From Calditerrivibrio nitroreducens DSM 19672 (lineage in GTDB: Bacteria > Chrysiogenota > Deferribacteres > Deferribacterales > Calditerrivibrionaceae): DNA of 64,000 nt. The stretch lies in assembly GCF_000183405.1 (NCBI RefSeq), contig NC_014758.1, forward strand, positions 1,529,001 through 1,593,000. The letters are read 5' to 3'. This document shows, piece after piece, positions 38,988-48,956 of the stretch. The first letter of the stretch is position 1, and every line of letters starts with the position of its first letter. The notes below the pieces were generated by a model that worked only from the letters and a program-made list of their open reading frames with translations, did not search any database and had not been told where the DNA came from. The position numbers and the translations under genes were made by a program.

Positions 38988-40262
38988 TTAGTTACCTCCC
39001 TGACCTATTTTTTCCAGATACTTAGCAAGATAGAGCTTTTCTTCCTCATTCCCCACAAATGGAGGCATAAGTGGATTGGCGTTGAGATCGCCAAGCATAC
39101 CTTTTAAATCTTCCGCAGCCATACCCTCAACTTTTGGTTTCATTGCATTGAAACCGTTTGGCATATGGCATATTCTACATTGAGAATTGAAGATCGATTT
39201 ACCCTTCTCAATATCGTCGTTTGAATTTAACACATTCGCCCACTTAGCATGTTTTAAAAAGGACTCCGATGAAATCTTCTCCACATCTTTTTTAAATATA
39301 CCATTCGAGTAGATAATATCATAAATCACATAAGGCTTTCTAACCCTTTCCCTAGTAAACTCATAATATCCAAATGCTGCTTGACCAATTATCAAAAGTA
39401 TAAGCGCAAAAATAATATTCATATACTTCGGTATAGCCATCATGGTGATTATAGATAATACCACAAGTAACACAGTCAGATAAATAGAATTTTTAAAGAA
39501 ACTGGATAGTATAACGTTACCTCCAAGGAAGTTGCTTCTTGTTGCTTCAGGTATAGAATACACCCACCAATACATACCTAAAAAGGTTAATACAGCACCA
39601 ATGATAACAAAATATCCAGAGAATCTACCAAAGACTTTTTTAACTTCTGCTTTGCTAAAGGAGAGGATTAACGTTGCATATATTCCAGCTAATATTAATG
39701 TAATACCAGTTCTTCCCAAAAGAGATGGCCAAAAGGTTGGATTAAAAAATCCGCTCCAAAAACTATGATCTTCAAGAAACTTTCCAGGTGTGAGTTGAAA
39801 AGTCAAAATACCATTTATAATAAATAAACTCATCCATCCACCGATAAAATACAACCAACCCCACAACTGATGTGTGCTATCAGATACTTTCCCCCATGTA
39901 TAATAGTAGACCAAAATTGCAACTATTTCGAGAACAAAGAAAACCCACTCACTTGCCCATCCCCAGACAAAAGTATGTATAAGTGAAGCCGTTCCCACAG
40001 GTGATACAAGTGCAATTGTAAACCATATCCCAACCCCACTAAGAGCCCCCAAAATTGCCGAGATTAGAAGAATAAGAGCACTACTTTTTTTCACGAAAAG
40101 TTTGTAATCTTGATCACCAGATTTAATCGCCAATCTTTCAGCCAAAACAACATAAAGCCCCATACCGATTGCAAAATGGGATATAAAAACATGAAAAACA
40201 GCAACAATGGCAATTAGCTGAGCCCCAGCAAGAGACTCACTGACCCATACAGGATAGTCCAT
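38988..40262 (-). CDS. Cytochrome-bd-like membrane subunit with C-terminal cytochrome c domain
   Basis: A 424-residue protein: about eight membrane helices (residues 12-300) followed by a soluble class I cytochrome c domain (about 345-424) with heme motif CRICH (Cys362, Cys365, His366) and a likely distal Met399 in PLMPPF. Helix 1 has two histidines (VFHVFISHFAIGMGLYVV), and helix 3 has two glutamates spaced seven apart (SEWVFFVLEIVA, Glu105 and Glu112), resembling the CydA heme/proton residues. The long quinol-binding Q loop of CydA is not obvious. This suggests a bd-superfamily member using cytochrome c rather than, or in addition to, quinol. Oxygen, nitric oxide or another substrate cannot be decided. 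Confidence 0.72.
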   Translation of the reverse strand: MDYPVWVSESLAGAQLIAIVAVFHVFISHFAIGMGLYVVLAERLAIKSGDQDYKLFVKKSSALILLISAILGALSGVGIWFTIALVSPVGTASLIHTFVWGWASEWVFFVLEIVAILVYYYTWGKVSDSTHQLWGWLYFIGGWMSLFIINGILTFQLTPGKFLEDHSFWSGFFNPTFWPSLLGRTGITLILAGIYATLILSFSKAEVKKVFGRFSGYFVIIGAVLTFLGMYWWVYSIPEATRSNFLGGNVILSSFFKNSIYLTVLLVVLSIITMMAIPKYMNIIFALILLIIGQAAFGYYEFTRERVRKPYVIYDIIYSNGIFKKDVEKISSESFLKHAKWANVLNSNDDIEKGKSIFNSQCRICHMPNGFNAMKPKVEGMAAEDLKGMLGDLNANPLMPPFVGNEEEKLYLAKYLEKIGQGGN

Positions 40263-40310
40263 AACTAACCCCCTTTTTTTAAAATATTAAACGATACTCA
40301 TTATATATTT

Positions 40311-40338
40311 ATTATAATCACATAAATTTATTTTTCAA
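40311..40338 (-). promoter_or_regulatory. Promoter of the bd-like operon
   Basis: A -35 TTGAAA (40333-40338), 16-base spacer and perfect -10 TATAAT (40311-40316) on the minus strand, about 49 bases before the ATG. The 174-base gap between modC and this operon (40263-40436) contains nothing else supportable. Confidence 0.65.
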
Positions 40339-40436
40339 TAAAATTCATACCTGACTTAAAAAACAATACGATAACTTACTGCTAAAATTATCTTTAAAAT
40401 AATCACAAATACGATTAAAAAAACATCAGATGAGTT

Positions 40437-41294
40437 TCATAATCTCTTAACAATAGGAGTAAACGCCTTTGAGCCTATAATAACTTCCTCCCCAATATTT
40501 AAATCTTCCACTGTGGCAACCTCCACCAGATTACCATTAATATCAACAGTAACTATATTAAAAACATCACTCTTTCTTATATCAAGGATTGTTCCAAAAA
40601 AAGAGAACTTCCCTGATAAATTTTTTTCAATGAATACTTCACGGGGTGTGCCTATCTTCCGAACTTTACCATCTTCAAGATAAACCACCTTTTCTGACAT
40701 TTTAAATACCTCTGGTTTGTCATGTGAAACAAGTATGGTGGTCAAGCCATATCTTCTATGAATCTCTTTTACCTCATCCTGAAGCTTTAACCGTATCGAG
40801 AAATCAAGAGCTGAAAGCGGTTCGTCCAACAAAAGTATTTCAGGATTTCTTATGATAGATCTAACAAGCGCAACCCGCTGTTGCTGTCCCCCTGATAATG
40901 ATGATGGATACCTATCTTTGAGCTCATAAAGCTCCACAAGCTTTAATATTTCATTCGCTTTTGATAACTGGCCTTTATCTGCTGCATATGCAATATTTTC
41001 ATATACCGTCATATTTGGAAAAAGTGCATAGTTTTGGAATACAAATCCCACGCTTCTCTTTTGCGGTGGCAAATTGATCCCTGAAGATGAATCAAAATAT
41101 ATCTTATCCCCAAATCTAATGATACCCTCATCAGGTTCCAAAAGACCTGCAATCATCCTTAGAACGGTAGTCTTTCCAGAACCTGATTTACCAAAAATAG
41201 TCAAAAACTCCCCTTTTTCTATCTTTAAATCAACATCCAGAGTAAAATTACCTTTATAACCCACCAATTCTTTTCTAACATTCACCTCTATCAT
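40437..41294 (-). CDS. modC: Molybdate ABC transporter ATP-binding protein ModC
   Basis: The 285-residue ATPase of the transporter. Walker A GKSGSGKTT, Q loop VFQNYALFP, signature LSGGQQQRVAL and Walker B LLLDEPLSALD are intact. The C-terminal region after about residue 225 is short and holds at most one TOBE-like fold. It follows modB by two bases and is the last gene of the mod operon. Confidence 0.93.
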   Translation of the reverse strand: MIEVNVRKELVGYKGNFTLDVDLKIEKGEFLTIFGKSGSGKTTVLRMIAGLLEPDEGIIRFGDKIYFDSSSGINLPPQKRSVGFVFQNYALFPNMTVYENIAYAADKGQLSKANEILKLVELYELKDRYPSSLSGGQQQRVALVRSIIRNPEILLLDEPLSALDFSIRLKLQDEVKEIHRRYGLTTILVSHDKPEVFKMSEKVVYLEDGKVRKIGTPREVFIEKNLSGKFSFFGTILDIRKSDVFNIVTVDINGNLVEVATVEDLNIGEEVIIGSKAFTPIVKRL

Positions 41295-41296
41295 GA

Positions 41297-41983
41297 CTAC
41301 ATCCCTGTTTCAAATCTTTTATTAAACATATAAACAACTAGTAATGTAAAGAAGGATATTGCAAAAAGTATTGCCGCATACACATGGGCTGTTGTATAAT
41401 CTATCTTTTCCACAGCATCATATATGGCTATGGATACAACTTTAGTCTCACCATCAATACTACCTCCAACCATAAGCACAACTCCAAATTCTCCAATCGT
41501 ATGAGCAAATGACAAAACTAAGCCGGTGAGGATAGCAGGCTTCATATTGGGAAGTATTACACGAAAAAGTGTATTTATTTTAGACTTTCCAAGGGTGTAT
41601 GATGCTTCAATAAGACTCTTATTTATAGATTTGAAGCCTGACAATAACGGATGAACCATAAAGGGGAAGCTAAATATCACAGAAGCTATCACTACCCCTT
41701 CAAAATGAAACGCAAGCTGATGCCCAAAACTTTTCTCCCATAATCTTCCTAAAAAACCATTTTTTGACATTATCAAAAGGAGGTAAAAACCTAAGACAGA
41801 AGGTGGTAAAACCAGAGGTAGAGCTACTAAAGCCTCAATAAACGACTTAAGTCTAATCTTAGAAAATGATAGAAGGTATGCCAGTGGTAACCCAAAAATA
41901 AAGAGGATAACCGTTGTTGTAAAAGCAAGTTTTAATGTAAGATAAAATGGAGTGTAGTCTATCTGCTTTAAAATCTCAAACAT
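41297..41983 (-). CDS. modB: Molybdate ABC transporter permease ModB
   Basis: A 228-residue inner-membrane protein with five to six helices. The EAA loop that contacts the ATPase is seen as IEASYTLGKSKINTLFRVIL, and LPLVLPPSVLGFYLL is typical of the ModB/CysTW group. Between the di-TOBE gene (one base) and modC (two bases). Confidence 0.93.
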   Translation of the reverse strand: MFEILKQIDYTPFYLTLKLAFTTTVILFIFGLPLAYLLSFSKIRLKSFIEALVALPLVLPPSVLGFYLLLIMSKNGFLGRLWEKSFGHQLAFHFEGVVIASVIFSFPFMVHPLLSGFKSINKSLIEASYTLGKSKINTLFRVILPNMKPAILTGLVLSFAHTIGEFGVVLMVGGSIDGETKVVSIAIYDAVEKIDYTTAHVYAAILFAISFFTLLVVYMFNKRFETGM

Positions 41984-41984
41984 T

Positions 41985-42374
41985 TTAAACCTCTAATAAG
42001 ATATTTGTAGGTTTTATGTAAACATAAATCTCATCTTTTAATTTTAAATCAAAAGTTTCAAACTCTTTTCTTGTGACCAAAACAGAAAAAAGATAATTAT
42101 TCGATTCCATCAAAAGTTTTACAAATATATCCCCCAGAAGTATCTCTTTAATCACTGACCTAAAAGAGTTAAACTTATAAACCTCATTCTTAGAAATAAA
42201 AAAATTGGTTTCCTTAAACATTAGCTTAACCTTATTTTCTTTTTTTAGATAGCTTGCTGTTTGGGGGTTTTCAAGTATAACACAACAAAATTCCCCCACT
42301 TCTGTGCTAACATTAACGGATGATATGGTATCCACAGACTTGAAATCAGTTATAACTCCGCCTAAGCTATTCAT
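41985..42374 (-). CDS. Di-TOBE (molybdate-binding-type) protein
   Basis: A 129-residue protein that reads as two TOBE/Mop-like beta units: residues about 1-60 (GGVITDFKSVDTISSVNVST ... CCVILENPQ) and about 67-129 (NSFRSVIKEIL ... DEIYVYIKPTNILLEV). TOBE pairs bind molybdate or tungstate in ModE and in Mop proteins. It could be a molybdate store or the effector half of a split ModE; the DNA-binding half at 34263 lacks these domains. Between the TauE/SafE gene and modB. The family is diverged, so the call rests on the strand pattern and context. Confidence 0.7.
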   Translation of the reverse strand: MNSLGGVITDFKSVDTISSVNVSTEVGEFCCVILENPQTASYLKKENKVKLMFKETNFFISKNEVYKFNSFRSVIKEILLGDIFVKLLMESNNYLFSVLVTRKEFETFDLKLKDEIYVYIKPTNILLEV

Positions 42375-42390
42375 CTTCCCTCCTGAATTA

Positions 42391-43182
42391 TTAATTTTTC
42401 TTATTTATATACAGCATCTTAAGTGACGAAATTGTAAGTACTACCCCCAACATTACCCTTAACCCATGACTTGAAAACTGCTTTAAGAAAAAACTCCCAA
42501 GTAAAGACCCTAATATTGAACCGATAACCATCAAGAATATGAAGTTCTTTTCCTCTGAAATGACCTTTGAAAACCCTTTCTTGTTATACTTATAAATACC
42601 CATAATTATTGTAGGTAGGCTTATCATAAGACTAACACTCCCAGCTATTTTTATATCTACATTGTAAATAAATAAAAGTGTTGGTATAATCAACTCTCCC
42701 CCAGCCACCCCAAGCATACTACTAAACACTCCTATAAAAACACCTAAAACAAATCCAAGAGGGATTCTAACAATATTTTGTAGATTTAAGATATAACCAT
42801 TTTCATATACAAGATCATGAAAAAAAAGTATAAGGGCAACAAATATCAAAAAAATCGCAACAATCTTTTTAAGTAATGCCTGGTTTACTGACGTAGCAAA
42901 ATGTACCCCAACATAAGAACCGATAAGTGATCCCATAAGAATATTTAAAGCTATTAAAATGTAAGAAAATACAAGATCAAAAGGCACTATAAAACCTCTA
43001 AATATGAAGGAAAATAAAACTGTAAAAAAACTCACCGTGAGATTAATGACGATACCCGGTAGTATTGCAAATTTAAAGATGTAAATCAAAACAGGAATTC
43101 TAAACTCTGCACCACCCAATCCCATTAATCCCCCCAAATTACCAACTAAAAATCCCGTCAAAATGCTTAAGAAATTTCTCAT
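42391..43182 (-). CDS. TauE/SafE family anion permease
   Basis: A 263-residue protein with eight predicted membrane helices in two halves. LTGFLVGNLGGLMGLGGAEF and FIGVFSSMLGVAGGELIIPT are the duplicated family motifs. TauE/SafE members export or import sulfur-containing anions. Placed inside the mod operon (one base after modD), it may move sulfate or another oxyanion that competes with molybdate; this is inference. Confidence 0.88.
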   Translation of the reverse strand: MRNFLSILTGFLVGNLGGLMGLGGAEFRIPVLIYIFKFAILPGIVINLTVSFFTVLFSFIFRGFIVPFDLVFSYILIALNILMGSLIGSYVGVHFATSVNQALLKKIVAIFLIFVALILFFHDLVYENGYILNLQNIVRIPLGFVLGVFIGVFSSMLGVAGGELIIPTLLFIYNVDIKIAGSVSLMISLPTIIMGIYKYNKKGFSKVISEEKNFIFLMVIGSILGSLLGSFFLKQFSSHGLRVMLGVVLTISSLKMLYINKKN

Positions 43183-43183
43183 C

Positions 43184-44023
43184 TCATACCTTTTCTATCT
43201 TCACTTTGATGTCCAGAGGTTTGGACCAATAGAGAGATGATGTCACTATTATATCAGCTCCTGTTTTGGAGAATTGCCTAACATTCTCCATATTTATCCC
43301 TCCGGCGACTGCTATCAAAGTTTTTGATTTAATGCTATTTCTATACCTTACTATTTTTTCTATATCTTCAATACTCCACTTATCAAGCTGTACAAAATCA
43401 AAACCTTTTTCTACACATTCGTAGGCCTCTTCCTCTGTCTCCACTTCTATTCCAATAGATTTACCACCTGATTTTCTCTTTATTTGTTCAACGTTATTTA
43501 CAACCTCTTTATAATCTTTGAAAACAAGATGCTCTTTAAATATCAGAATCGTATCAGAGATGGATACTCTATGTGGAACTGCTCCACCAACTAATATCGA
43601 TTTCATTACAAGCTTTTTTGTAAAAGGCATAAACTTTCTGGTGGTAGAGACTGTTATATATGGATTGACTTCTCTTGCTTTTCTAACAAACTCATATGTT
43701 TTTGTGGCTATTCCGCTCATATACTCCAGAATGTTAACAGATATCTTCCATACTTTATGTATTCCAGTTACATCCCCTATACCTATAAAAATATCTTCCC
43801 CTTTTTGTCCAAACTCACCACTTCTTTTTTTGTATAGGACTTTTAATCCAAACTTATTGAAGATCTGTTCCACCTCCTCAGTTCCACATATAATACCATT
43901 TTCCCTGCAGATAAAAGATATTTTCCCCTCCCCCTCAAGAGATAGAACCATCGATGTCATATCCAATAGGGGGATATCTTCGTTGATTATGTAGTCTAAC
44001 TCGAAACCTGTTAAATCTATCAT
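43184..44023 (-). CDS. modD: ModD-like protein (nicotinate-nucleotide pyrophosphorylase fold)
   Basis: A 279-residue member of the quinolinate phosphoribosyltransferase fold. The ISVNILEYMSGIATKT and STTRKFMPFTKKLVMKSILVGGAVPHR segments match the NadC/ModD group. Its place directly after modA (one-base overlap) argues for ModD, whose function is not established, rather than NadC of NAD synthesis. The domain contains no obvious disruption. Confidence 0.82.
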   Translation of the reverse strand: MIDLTGFELDYIINEDIPLLDMTSMVLSLEGEGKISFICRENGIICGTEEVEQIFNKFGLKVLYKKRSGEFGQKGEDIFIGIGDVTGIHKVWKISVNILEYMSGIATKTYEFVRKAREVNPYITVSTTRKFMPFTKKLVMKSILVGGAVPHRVSISDTILIFKEHLVFKDYKEVVNNVEQIKRKSGGKSIGIEVETEEEAYECVEKGFDFVQLDKWSIEDIEKIVRYRNSIKSKTLIAVAGGINMENVRQFSKTGADIIVTSSLYWSKPLDIKVKIEKV

Positions 44024-44799
44024 TATTTCTCCCCAGGTAAAACAAATCCATATTTTACAAATATCTTTCTAACATCTGGGGTTTGGATAAAATCGTAGAA
44101 TCTTTTTGCAGTCGCATACTTTTCCGAATCTTTAGCAGCATTTTTTAATATAGTATATCCCTGCCTGATTTCATTATGACATTCTGCGGGTAACAGATAA
44201 AACTCCCCCTGTTCCTGTAACTTCTTCCCGAGTGAAATCGACAAAGCCAGAAAACCTATATCTGCAGCACCTGTTTGAACAAATTGTGCTGTATGACTTA
44301 TGTTTTCACCCAGAACCAATTTTGATTTTATTTTATCAAAATACCCATAATATTCGAGACACTCTTTAGCAGCAACACCATATGGAGCATGTTCCCAGTT
44401 TGCAATTGCAATTTTCTGTATTCTTGTATCACTTACAATTTCAATACCCTTTGATATGTTTAATTTTGAATCTTTTCTTTTCCATATTACTATCCGACCA
44501 ATGGCATAAGGCTTTATTTCAGAAATAGCTATCCCTTGCTGCTTTAACTTTTCAACATACTCCATATCTGCAGAAAGTACTATATCATAAGGTGCCCCAT
44601 TTACGATCTGTGTATATCCCTTCCCTGATGACCCGAAAACCATCTTTACCTTATCTTTGGGATATTTTTCTGAGTATAGTTTACCGATCTCTTCCATGGC
44701 ATATACAAGATCAGCTGCATTGTAAACCACAATTTCTCCAGCAAATATTAATTTAGAAACAAAAATTATTAAAACGGACAGAAATACAATCTTTTTCAT
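44023..44799 (-). CDS. modA: Molybdate-binding periplasmic protein ModA
   Basis: The 258-residue solute-binding protein of the transporter, with a Sec signal (MKKIVFLSVLIIFVSKLIFA). The segments VVYNAADLVYAMEEIGKLY, GSSGKGYTQIVNGAPYDIVLSAD and QTGAADIGFLALS fit the ModA two-lobe fold. First gene of modA-modD-TauE/SafE-diTOBE-modB-modC, 11 bases after a palindromic operator. Tungstate specificity is possible as well. Confidence 0.93.
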   Translation of the reverse strand: MKKIVFLSVLIIFVSKLIFAGEIVVYNAADLVYAMEEIGKLYSEKYPKDKVKMVFGSSGKGYTQIVNGAPYDIVLSADMEYVEKLKQQGIAISEIKPYAIGRIVIWKRKDSKLNISKGIEIVSDTRIQKIAIANWEHAPYGVAAKECLEYYGYFDKIKSKLVLGENISHTAQFVQTGAADIGFLALSISLGKKLQEQGEFYLLPAECHNEIRQGYTILKNAAKDSEKYATAKRFYDFIQTPDVRKIFVKYGFVLPGEK

Positions 44800-44809
44800 A
44801 CTTCACCCC

Positions 44810-44839
44810 TACCGTTATTTTCTATAAAATATAGCGGTA
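44810..44839 (-). promoter_or_regulatory. ModE-like operator upstream of modA
   Basis: A 30-base imperfect palindrome (TACCGTTATTTTCTA / TATAGCGGTA halves; outer arms TACCG/CGGTA) centred between 44824 and 44825. It contains CGTTAT and ATAGCG half sites spaced 12 bases apart, close to the E. coli ModE half sites CGTTAT and ATAACG spaced 13 apart. It covers the predicted -10 of the mod promoter, where a repressor would block initiation. Confidence 0.68.
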
Positions 44840-44854
44840 TTCAAAAAAAGTCAA
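44826..44854 (-). promoter_or_regulatory. Promoter of the mod operon
   Basis: A -35 TTGACT (44849-44854), 17-base spacer and -10 TATTTT (44826-44831), with an alternative TATATT two bases nearer the -35. It abuts the T tract of the rpoC terminator and overlaps the palindrome at 44810-44839. Confidence 0.65.
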
Positions 44855-44878
44855 TAAAAAAAGGGGCATACGCCCCTT
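44855..44878 (-). terminator. Rho-independent terminator of the rpoBC operon
   Basis: A seven-base-pair stem (AAGGGGC / GCCCCTT, four-base loop ATAC) followed on the minus strand by six T residues, nine bases after the rpoC stop. Confidence 0.9.
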
Positions 44879-44886
44879 AAAAATTA

Positions 44887-47800
44887 TTAGCCTTTGGTAA
44901 ACTTATACTTTTCAGTTTGTAAATATCCGGAACCTGTCCCGGCAGGTATCAATCTACCCATGATTACATTTTCTTTTAGTCCCCTTAAAAAGTCTATCTT
45001 ACCAAGACACGCCGCATCGGTAAGAACCCTTGTGGTCTCCTGGAAACTTGCCGCAGAGATAAAACTTTCTGTATTCAAAGCAGCCTTTGTGATCCCCTGG
45101 AGTATAACTCTACCCTTTGGAGGCACAAGCCCCTGAGAAATAAGCTCTTGTTGTGTCTTGAGAAACTCATGCTTATATACCTCTTCATTGGGCATGTAAT
45201 CGGAATCACCTGGATCCTCAATCACAACTTTCTTAAGCATCTGCCTTACTATTACCTCAATATGTTTGTCATTAATCGTAACACCCTGCTTTCTGTACAC
45301 GGTTTGTATTTCATTAACGAGATATTTTTGCAATTCATCTTCACCAAGAATAGCAAGTATATCGTGAGGATTCACCAAACCATCCACTATCTGCTCACCA
45401 GCTTTTATTCTATCACCATTTCTCACATTTATAAACTTTTGAACAGATATATTGTATGTCTTCTTGTCTCCCGTTTCAGGGTTTTCAATAATAACCTTTC
45501 TTGTCCCTTTTGATATCCCTTCAATCTTCACAATACCGTCTATCTCAGCAATAATAGCAGACTCTTTTGGTTTTCTTGCTTCAAAAAGCTCTGACACTCT
45601 TGGAAGACCGACTGTGATATCCTTTGTTTTCATGGTTTCCTTAGGTATTTTGGCAATAACATCACCGGGAAGTACAACAGATCCCTCTTCGCAGTTTATA
45701 ATTGCACCAACCGGTAAAATGTATCTGTGGATTGTCTTATTGTTTGCATCTTTAATAGATATCCGTGGTTGCCTTTTTTCCCTTGTATTACTTATTATGA
45801 TCTTCTGTGCAACACCTGTTACAGGGTCAACTTCTTCCTTGAGCGTCTCACCTTCGATGATATCTCCAAATGCAACTCTACCTTCAAATTCAGTAAGTAT
45901 TACAGATACGTATGGATCCCATTCCGCCAGCATAGTCCCCTGTTTAATCTCTTCACCTTCTGATACATTAAGCCTTGTTCCGTAAGTAACAACAAATTTC
46001 TCCAATACTCTCCCTGTTTTATCAACAATCTGCAGTACTCCGTTTCTATTCATGACAACATTCTGGCCAAACCTATTTTTAATAACCTTCACATCCACAA
46101 GCTGAACAGTTCCACCAAATTTAGAATGTATGTTGGAAGCCTCTGTGGTTGTTGAAGCTGCGCCACCTATATGGAATGTTCTCATGGTAAGCTGAGTACC
46201 CGGCTCACCAATCGACTGGGCAGCAATTATACCCACCGCCTCTCCAATCTCCACCTCACGTTTTGTGGCCAAATCCATACCATAGCAGTATTTGCAGACG
46301 CCATGCTCAAGCTCACACGTTAAAACGCTTCTAATTTTTATTCTGTCAATTCCAGATTCCTCGATAATTTTAACAATTTTATCATCAATAAGAGTATTAG
46401 CAGGGATTATCACATCATCTGTCACAGGATCGTAAACATCTTCAAGTGTATATCTACCATATACCCTCTCACCCAATGGTTCTATTATCTCACTTCCTTC
46501 CATAAGTGCTGTCATCTCGATACCTTTAATGGTACCGCAGTCCTCTTCCAGAATAATCACATCTTGAGATACATCCACAAGTCTTCTTGTAAGATAACCA
46601 GCATTGGCAGTCTTAAGAGCTGTATCCGCAAGACCTTTCCTTGCACCGTGGGTTGAGTTGAAATACTCAGAAACTGTCAGTCCCTCTCTGAAGTTTGAAA
46701 TGATGGGGGTTTCAATAATCTCACCCGATGGTTTTGCCATAAGACCTCTCATACCTGCAAGCTGGCTTATCTGATTTTTACTACCCCTTGCACCGGAGTG
46801 TGCCATAACGTAAATCGGGTTGTAGAATCTTTTCCTTTTTTCAGTTTGAGATTTATCTCCACCCTGTTCTTCAATAGTTTTCATAAGATATGATGCTATT
46901 TTATCATTTGTGGCAGACCAGATCTCTATTATCTGGTTGTATCTTTCACCAGGGGTTAAAGCACCATCCTTATAACTTTCTTCTATTTTCAAAACCTGCT
47001 CCATCGCAGCATCTATAAGTTCTTGTTTCTCTTTTGGAATAATGAGATCATCAATACAGATGGAAAATCCAGCCATAGTTGAATACTTGAAGCCTAAGTC
47101 TTTAAGATTGTCAAGGAACTTGGCAGTTTCATAGTTACCCAACTTGTTGTATATTTCTTCCACCATCTTTGTGATTTTTTTCTTTTCCAGAACATCATTT
47201 ATAACATCAAAAGGGATCCCCTCAGGAACGATCTGATAGAGTATTACTCTACCTGTGGTCGTATCATATAATTTCCCATTAGTTCTTACTTTGATAAATG
47301 CATTTATATCCACCACACCCTGGTCATAAGCAATAATAACCTCTTCCTGAGAGCTGAATATCATCCCCTGACCTTTGGCGTTCTTTACGCCACGGCTTAA
47401 ATAGTATATACCAAGTACCATATCCTGAGTAGGTACAGCCAGAGGTTTCCCACTTGCAGGAGAAAGTATATTGTATGGAGCCAGCATAAGCACCTTTGCT
47501 TCCAGCTGGGCATCAATAGAAAGGGGTACATGCACCGCCATCTGGTCACCGTCAAAGTCAGCGTTGAAGGCAGGACATACCAGTGGGTGTAGCTGTATAG
47601 CCTTACCTTCCACAAGAACAGGTTCAAAGGCCTGAATACCAAGTCTATGGAGTGTTGGGGCCCTGTTTAAAAGGACGGGGTGTTCTTTAATTACTTCCTC
47701 CAATACATCCCATACCTCTTCCCTCTGCTCTTCTACCATCCTCTTAGCCTGCTTTATAGTAAGGGCAATCCCTTTCTCTTTTTCAAGCTTATAGTATATA

Positions 47801-48939
47801 AAAGGCTTAAATAGTTCCAAAGCCATAAGTTTCGGAATACCACACTGATGCATCTTAAGATGTGGCCCAGCCACAATTACTGAACGACCGGAATAATCCA
47901 CCCTTTTACCAAGTAGATTTTGTCTAAATCTACCCTGCTTACCCTTGATCATATCGCTTAAAGATTTAAGAGGTCTTTTATTGGAGCCTCTAATTATCCT
48001 ACCCCTTCTTCCATTATCCAGAAGGGCATCCACCGCCTCCTGAAGCATTCTCTTCTCATTTCTGATGATTATCTCAGGGGCATTTAACTCTATAAGTCTC
48101 TTTAATCGATTATTTCTGTTTATCACTCTTCTATAAAGGTCATTTAAGTCACTTGTGGCAAATCTTCCACCATCCAGTGGAACCAGCGGCCTCAATTCTG
48201 GTGGTATTACGGGTATTACATCCAAGACCATCCATTCAGGTTTATTACCACTCTTCCTGAAGGCCTCCATAACTTTAAGTCTCTTAGCGATCTTCAATCT
48301 CTTTTGTTCACTGGATGTCTCTTTTAGTTCAGTTTTAAGCTCTGGTATAGCTATATCCAGATCTATTTTTTTCAAAAGATCTTTAATAGCTTCCGCACCC
48401 ATTTTTGCTACGATTGAATTGGGGCCATATTTATCAATAATCTGACGGTATCTATCTTCGCTGATTATCTCATTCTCATTGACTTCTTTGACATTTTTGG
48501 GATCAATGACAACATATGATTCAAAGTATACAATTCTTTCTATATCCTTTACACTCATATCAAGAATTGTTCCAATCCGGCTTGGGGAACTTTTGAAAAA
48601 CCAGATGTGAACTACGGGTGTAGCAAGCTCAATGTGCCCCATCCTCTCCCTTCTAACTTTGGATTGGATAACCTCAACACCACACTTTTCACAAACAATG
48701 CCTCTGTGTTTCATTCTTTTATATTTTCCACAGAGACATTCCCAGTCTTTTACAGGCCCAAATATTTTAGCACAGAAAAGTCCATCCCTCTCTGGTTTAA
48801 ATGTTCTATAATTTATCGTTTCTGGCTTAGTAACCTCACCATGTGACCATGATCTTATCTTCTCAGGTGAAGCAATTCTAATTTTAATAGCATCAAAAAA
48901 AGTCGGGCTTTTTTCCTCATTGTAAGTATCTTTTGCCAT
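44887..48939 (-). CDS. rpoC: RNA polymerase subunit beta'
   Basis: Beta', 1350 residues, holding the catalytic aspartates in [15 protein letters not shown] (about residue 460). The N-terminal zinc motif ([20 protein letters not shown]), the clamp, the [17 protein letters not shown] segment, the trigger-loop region [13 protein letters not shown] and a second zinc site ([13 protein letters not shown]) are visible. Seventeen bases after rpoB; last gene before the terminator. Confidence 0.99.
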   Translation of the reverse strand: MAKDTYNEEKSPTFFDAIKIRIASPEKIRSWSHGEVTKPETINYRTFKPERDGLFCAKIFGPVKDWECLCGKYKRMKHRGIVCEKCGVEVIQSKVRRERMGHIELATPVVHIWFFKSSPSRIGTILDMSVKDIERIVYFESYVVIDPKNVKEVNENEIISEDRYRQIIDKYGPNSIVAKMGAEAIKDLLKKIDLDIAIPELKTELKETSSEQKRLKIAKRLKVMEAFRKSGNKPEWMVLDVIPVIPPELRPLVPLDGGRFATSDLNDLYRRVINRNNRLKRLIELNAPEIIIRNEKRMLQEAVDALLDNGRRGRIIRGSNKRPLKSLSDMIKGKQGRFRQNLLGKRVDYSGRSVIVAGPHLKMHQCGIPKLMALELFKPFIYYKLEKEKGIALTIKQAKRMVEEQREEVWDVLEEVIKEHPVLLNRAPTLHRLGIQAFEPVLVEGKAIQLHPLVCPAFNADFDGDQMAVHVPLSIDAQLEAKVLMLAPYNILSPASGKPLAVPTQDMVLGIYYLSRGVKNAKGQGMIFSSQEEVIIAYDQGVVDINAFIKVRTNGKLYDTTTGRVILYQIVPEGIPFDVINDVLEKKKITKMVEEIYNKLGNYETAKFLDNLKDLGFKYSTMAGFSICIDDLIIPKEKQELIDAAMEQVLKIEESYKDGALTPGERYNQIIEIWSATNDKIASYLMKTIEEQGGDKSQTEKRKRFYNPIYVMAHSGARGSKNQISQLAGMRGLMAKPSGEIIETPIISNFREGLTVSEYFNSTHGARKGLADTALKTANAGYLTRRLVDVSQDVIILEEDCGTIKGIEMTALMEGSEIIEPLGERVYGRYTLEDVYDPVTDDVIIPANTLIDDKIVKIIEESGIDRIKIRSVLTCELEHGVCKYCYGMDLATKREVEIGEAVGIIAAQSIGEPGTQLTMRTFHIGGAASTTTEASNIHSKFGGTVQLVDVKVIKNRFGQNVVMNRNGVLQIVDKTGRVLEKFVVTYGTRLNVSEGEEIKQGTMLAEWDPYVSVILTEFEGRVAFGDIIEGETLKEEVDPVTGVAQKIIISNTREKRQPRISIKDANNKTIHRYILPVGAIINCEEGSVVLPGDVIAKIPKETMKTKDITVGLPRVSELFEARKPKESAIIAEIDGIVKIEGISKGTRKVIIENPETGDKKTYNISVQKFINVRNGDRIKAGEQIVDGLVNPHDILAILGEDELQKYLVNEIQTVYRKQGVTINDKHIEVIVRQMLKKVVIEDPGDSDYMPNEEVYKHEFLKTQQELISQGLVPPKGRVILQGITKAALNTESFISAASFQETTRVLTDAACLGKIDFLRGLKENVIMGRLIPAGTGSGYLQTEKYKFTKG

Positions 48940-48956
48940 ATATATTTAGCCCTCCA

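Noticed and set aside
40340-40436. Terminator after modC
   Set aside because: The AT-only repeats there do not form a stable stem with a T tract.
43184-44023. Calling the ModD-like gene nadC
   Set aside because: The fold is shared, but the location one base from modA and the lack of other nad genes favour ModD.
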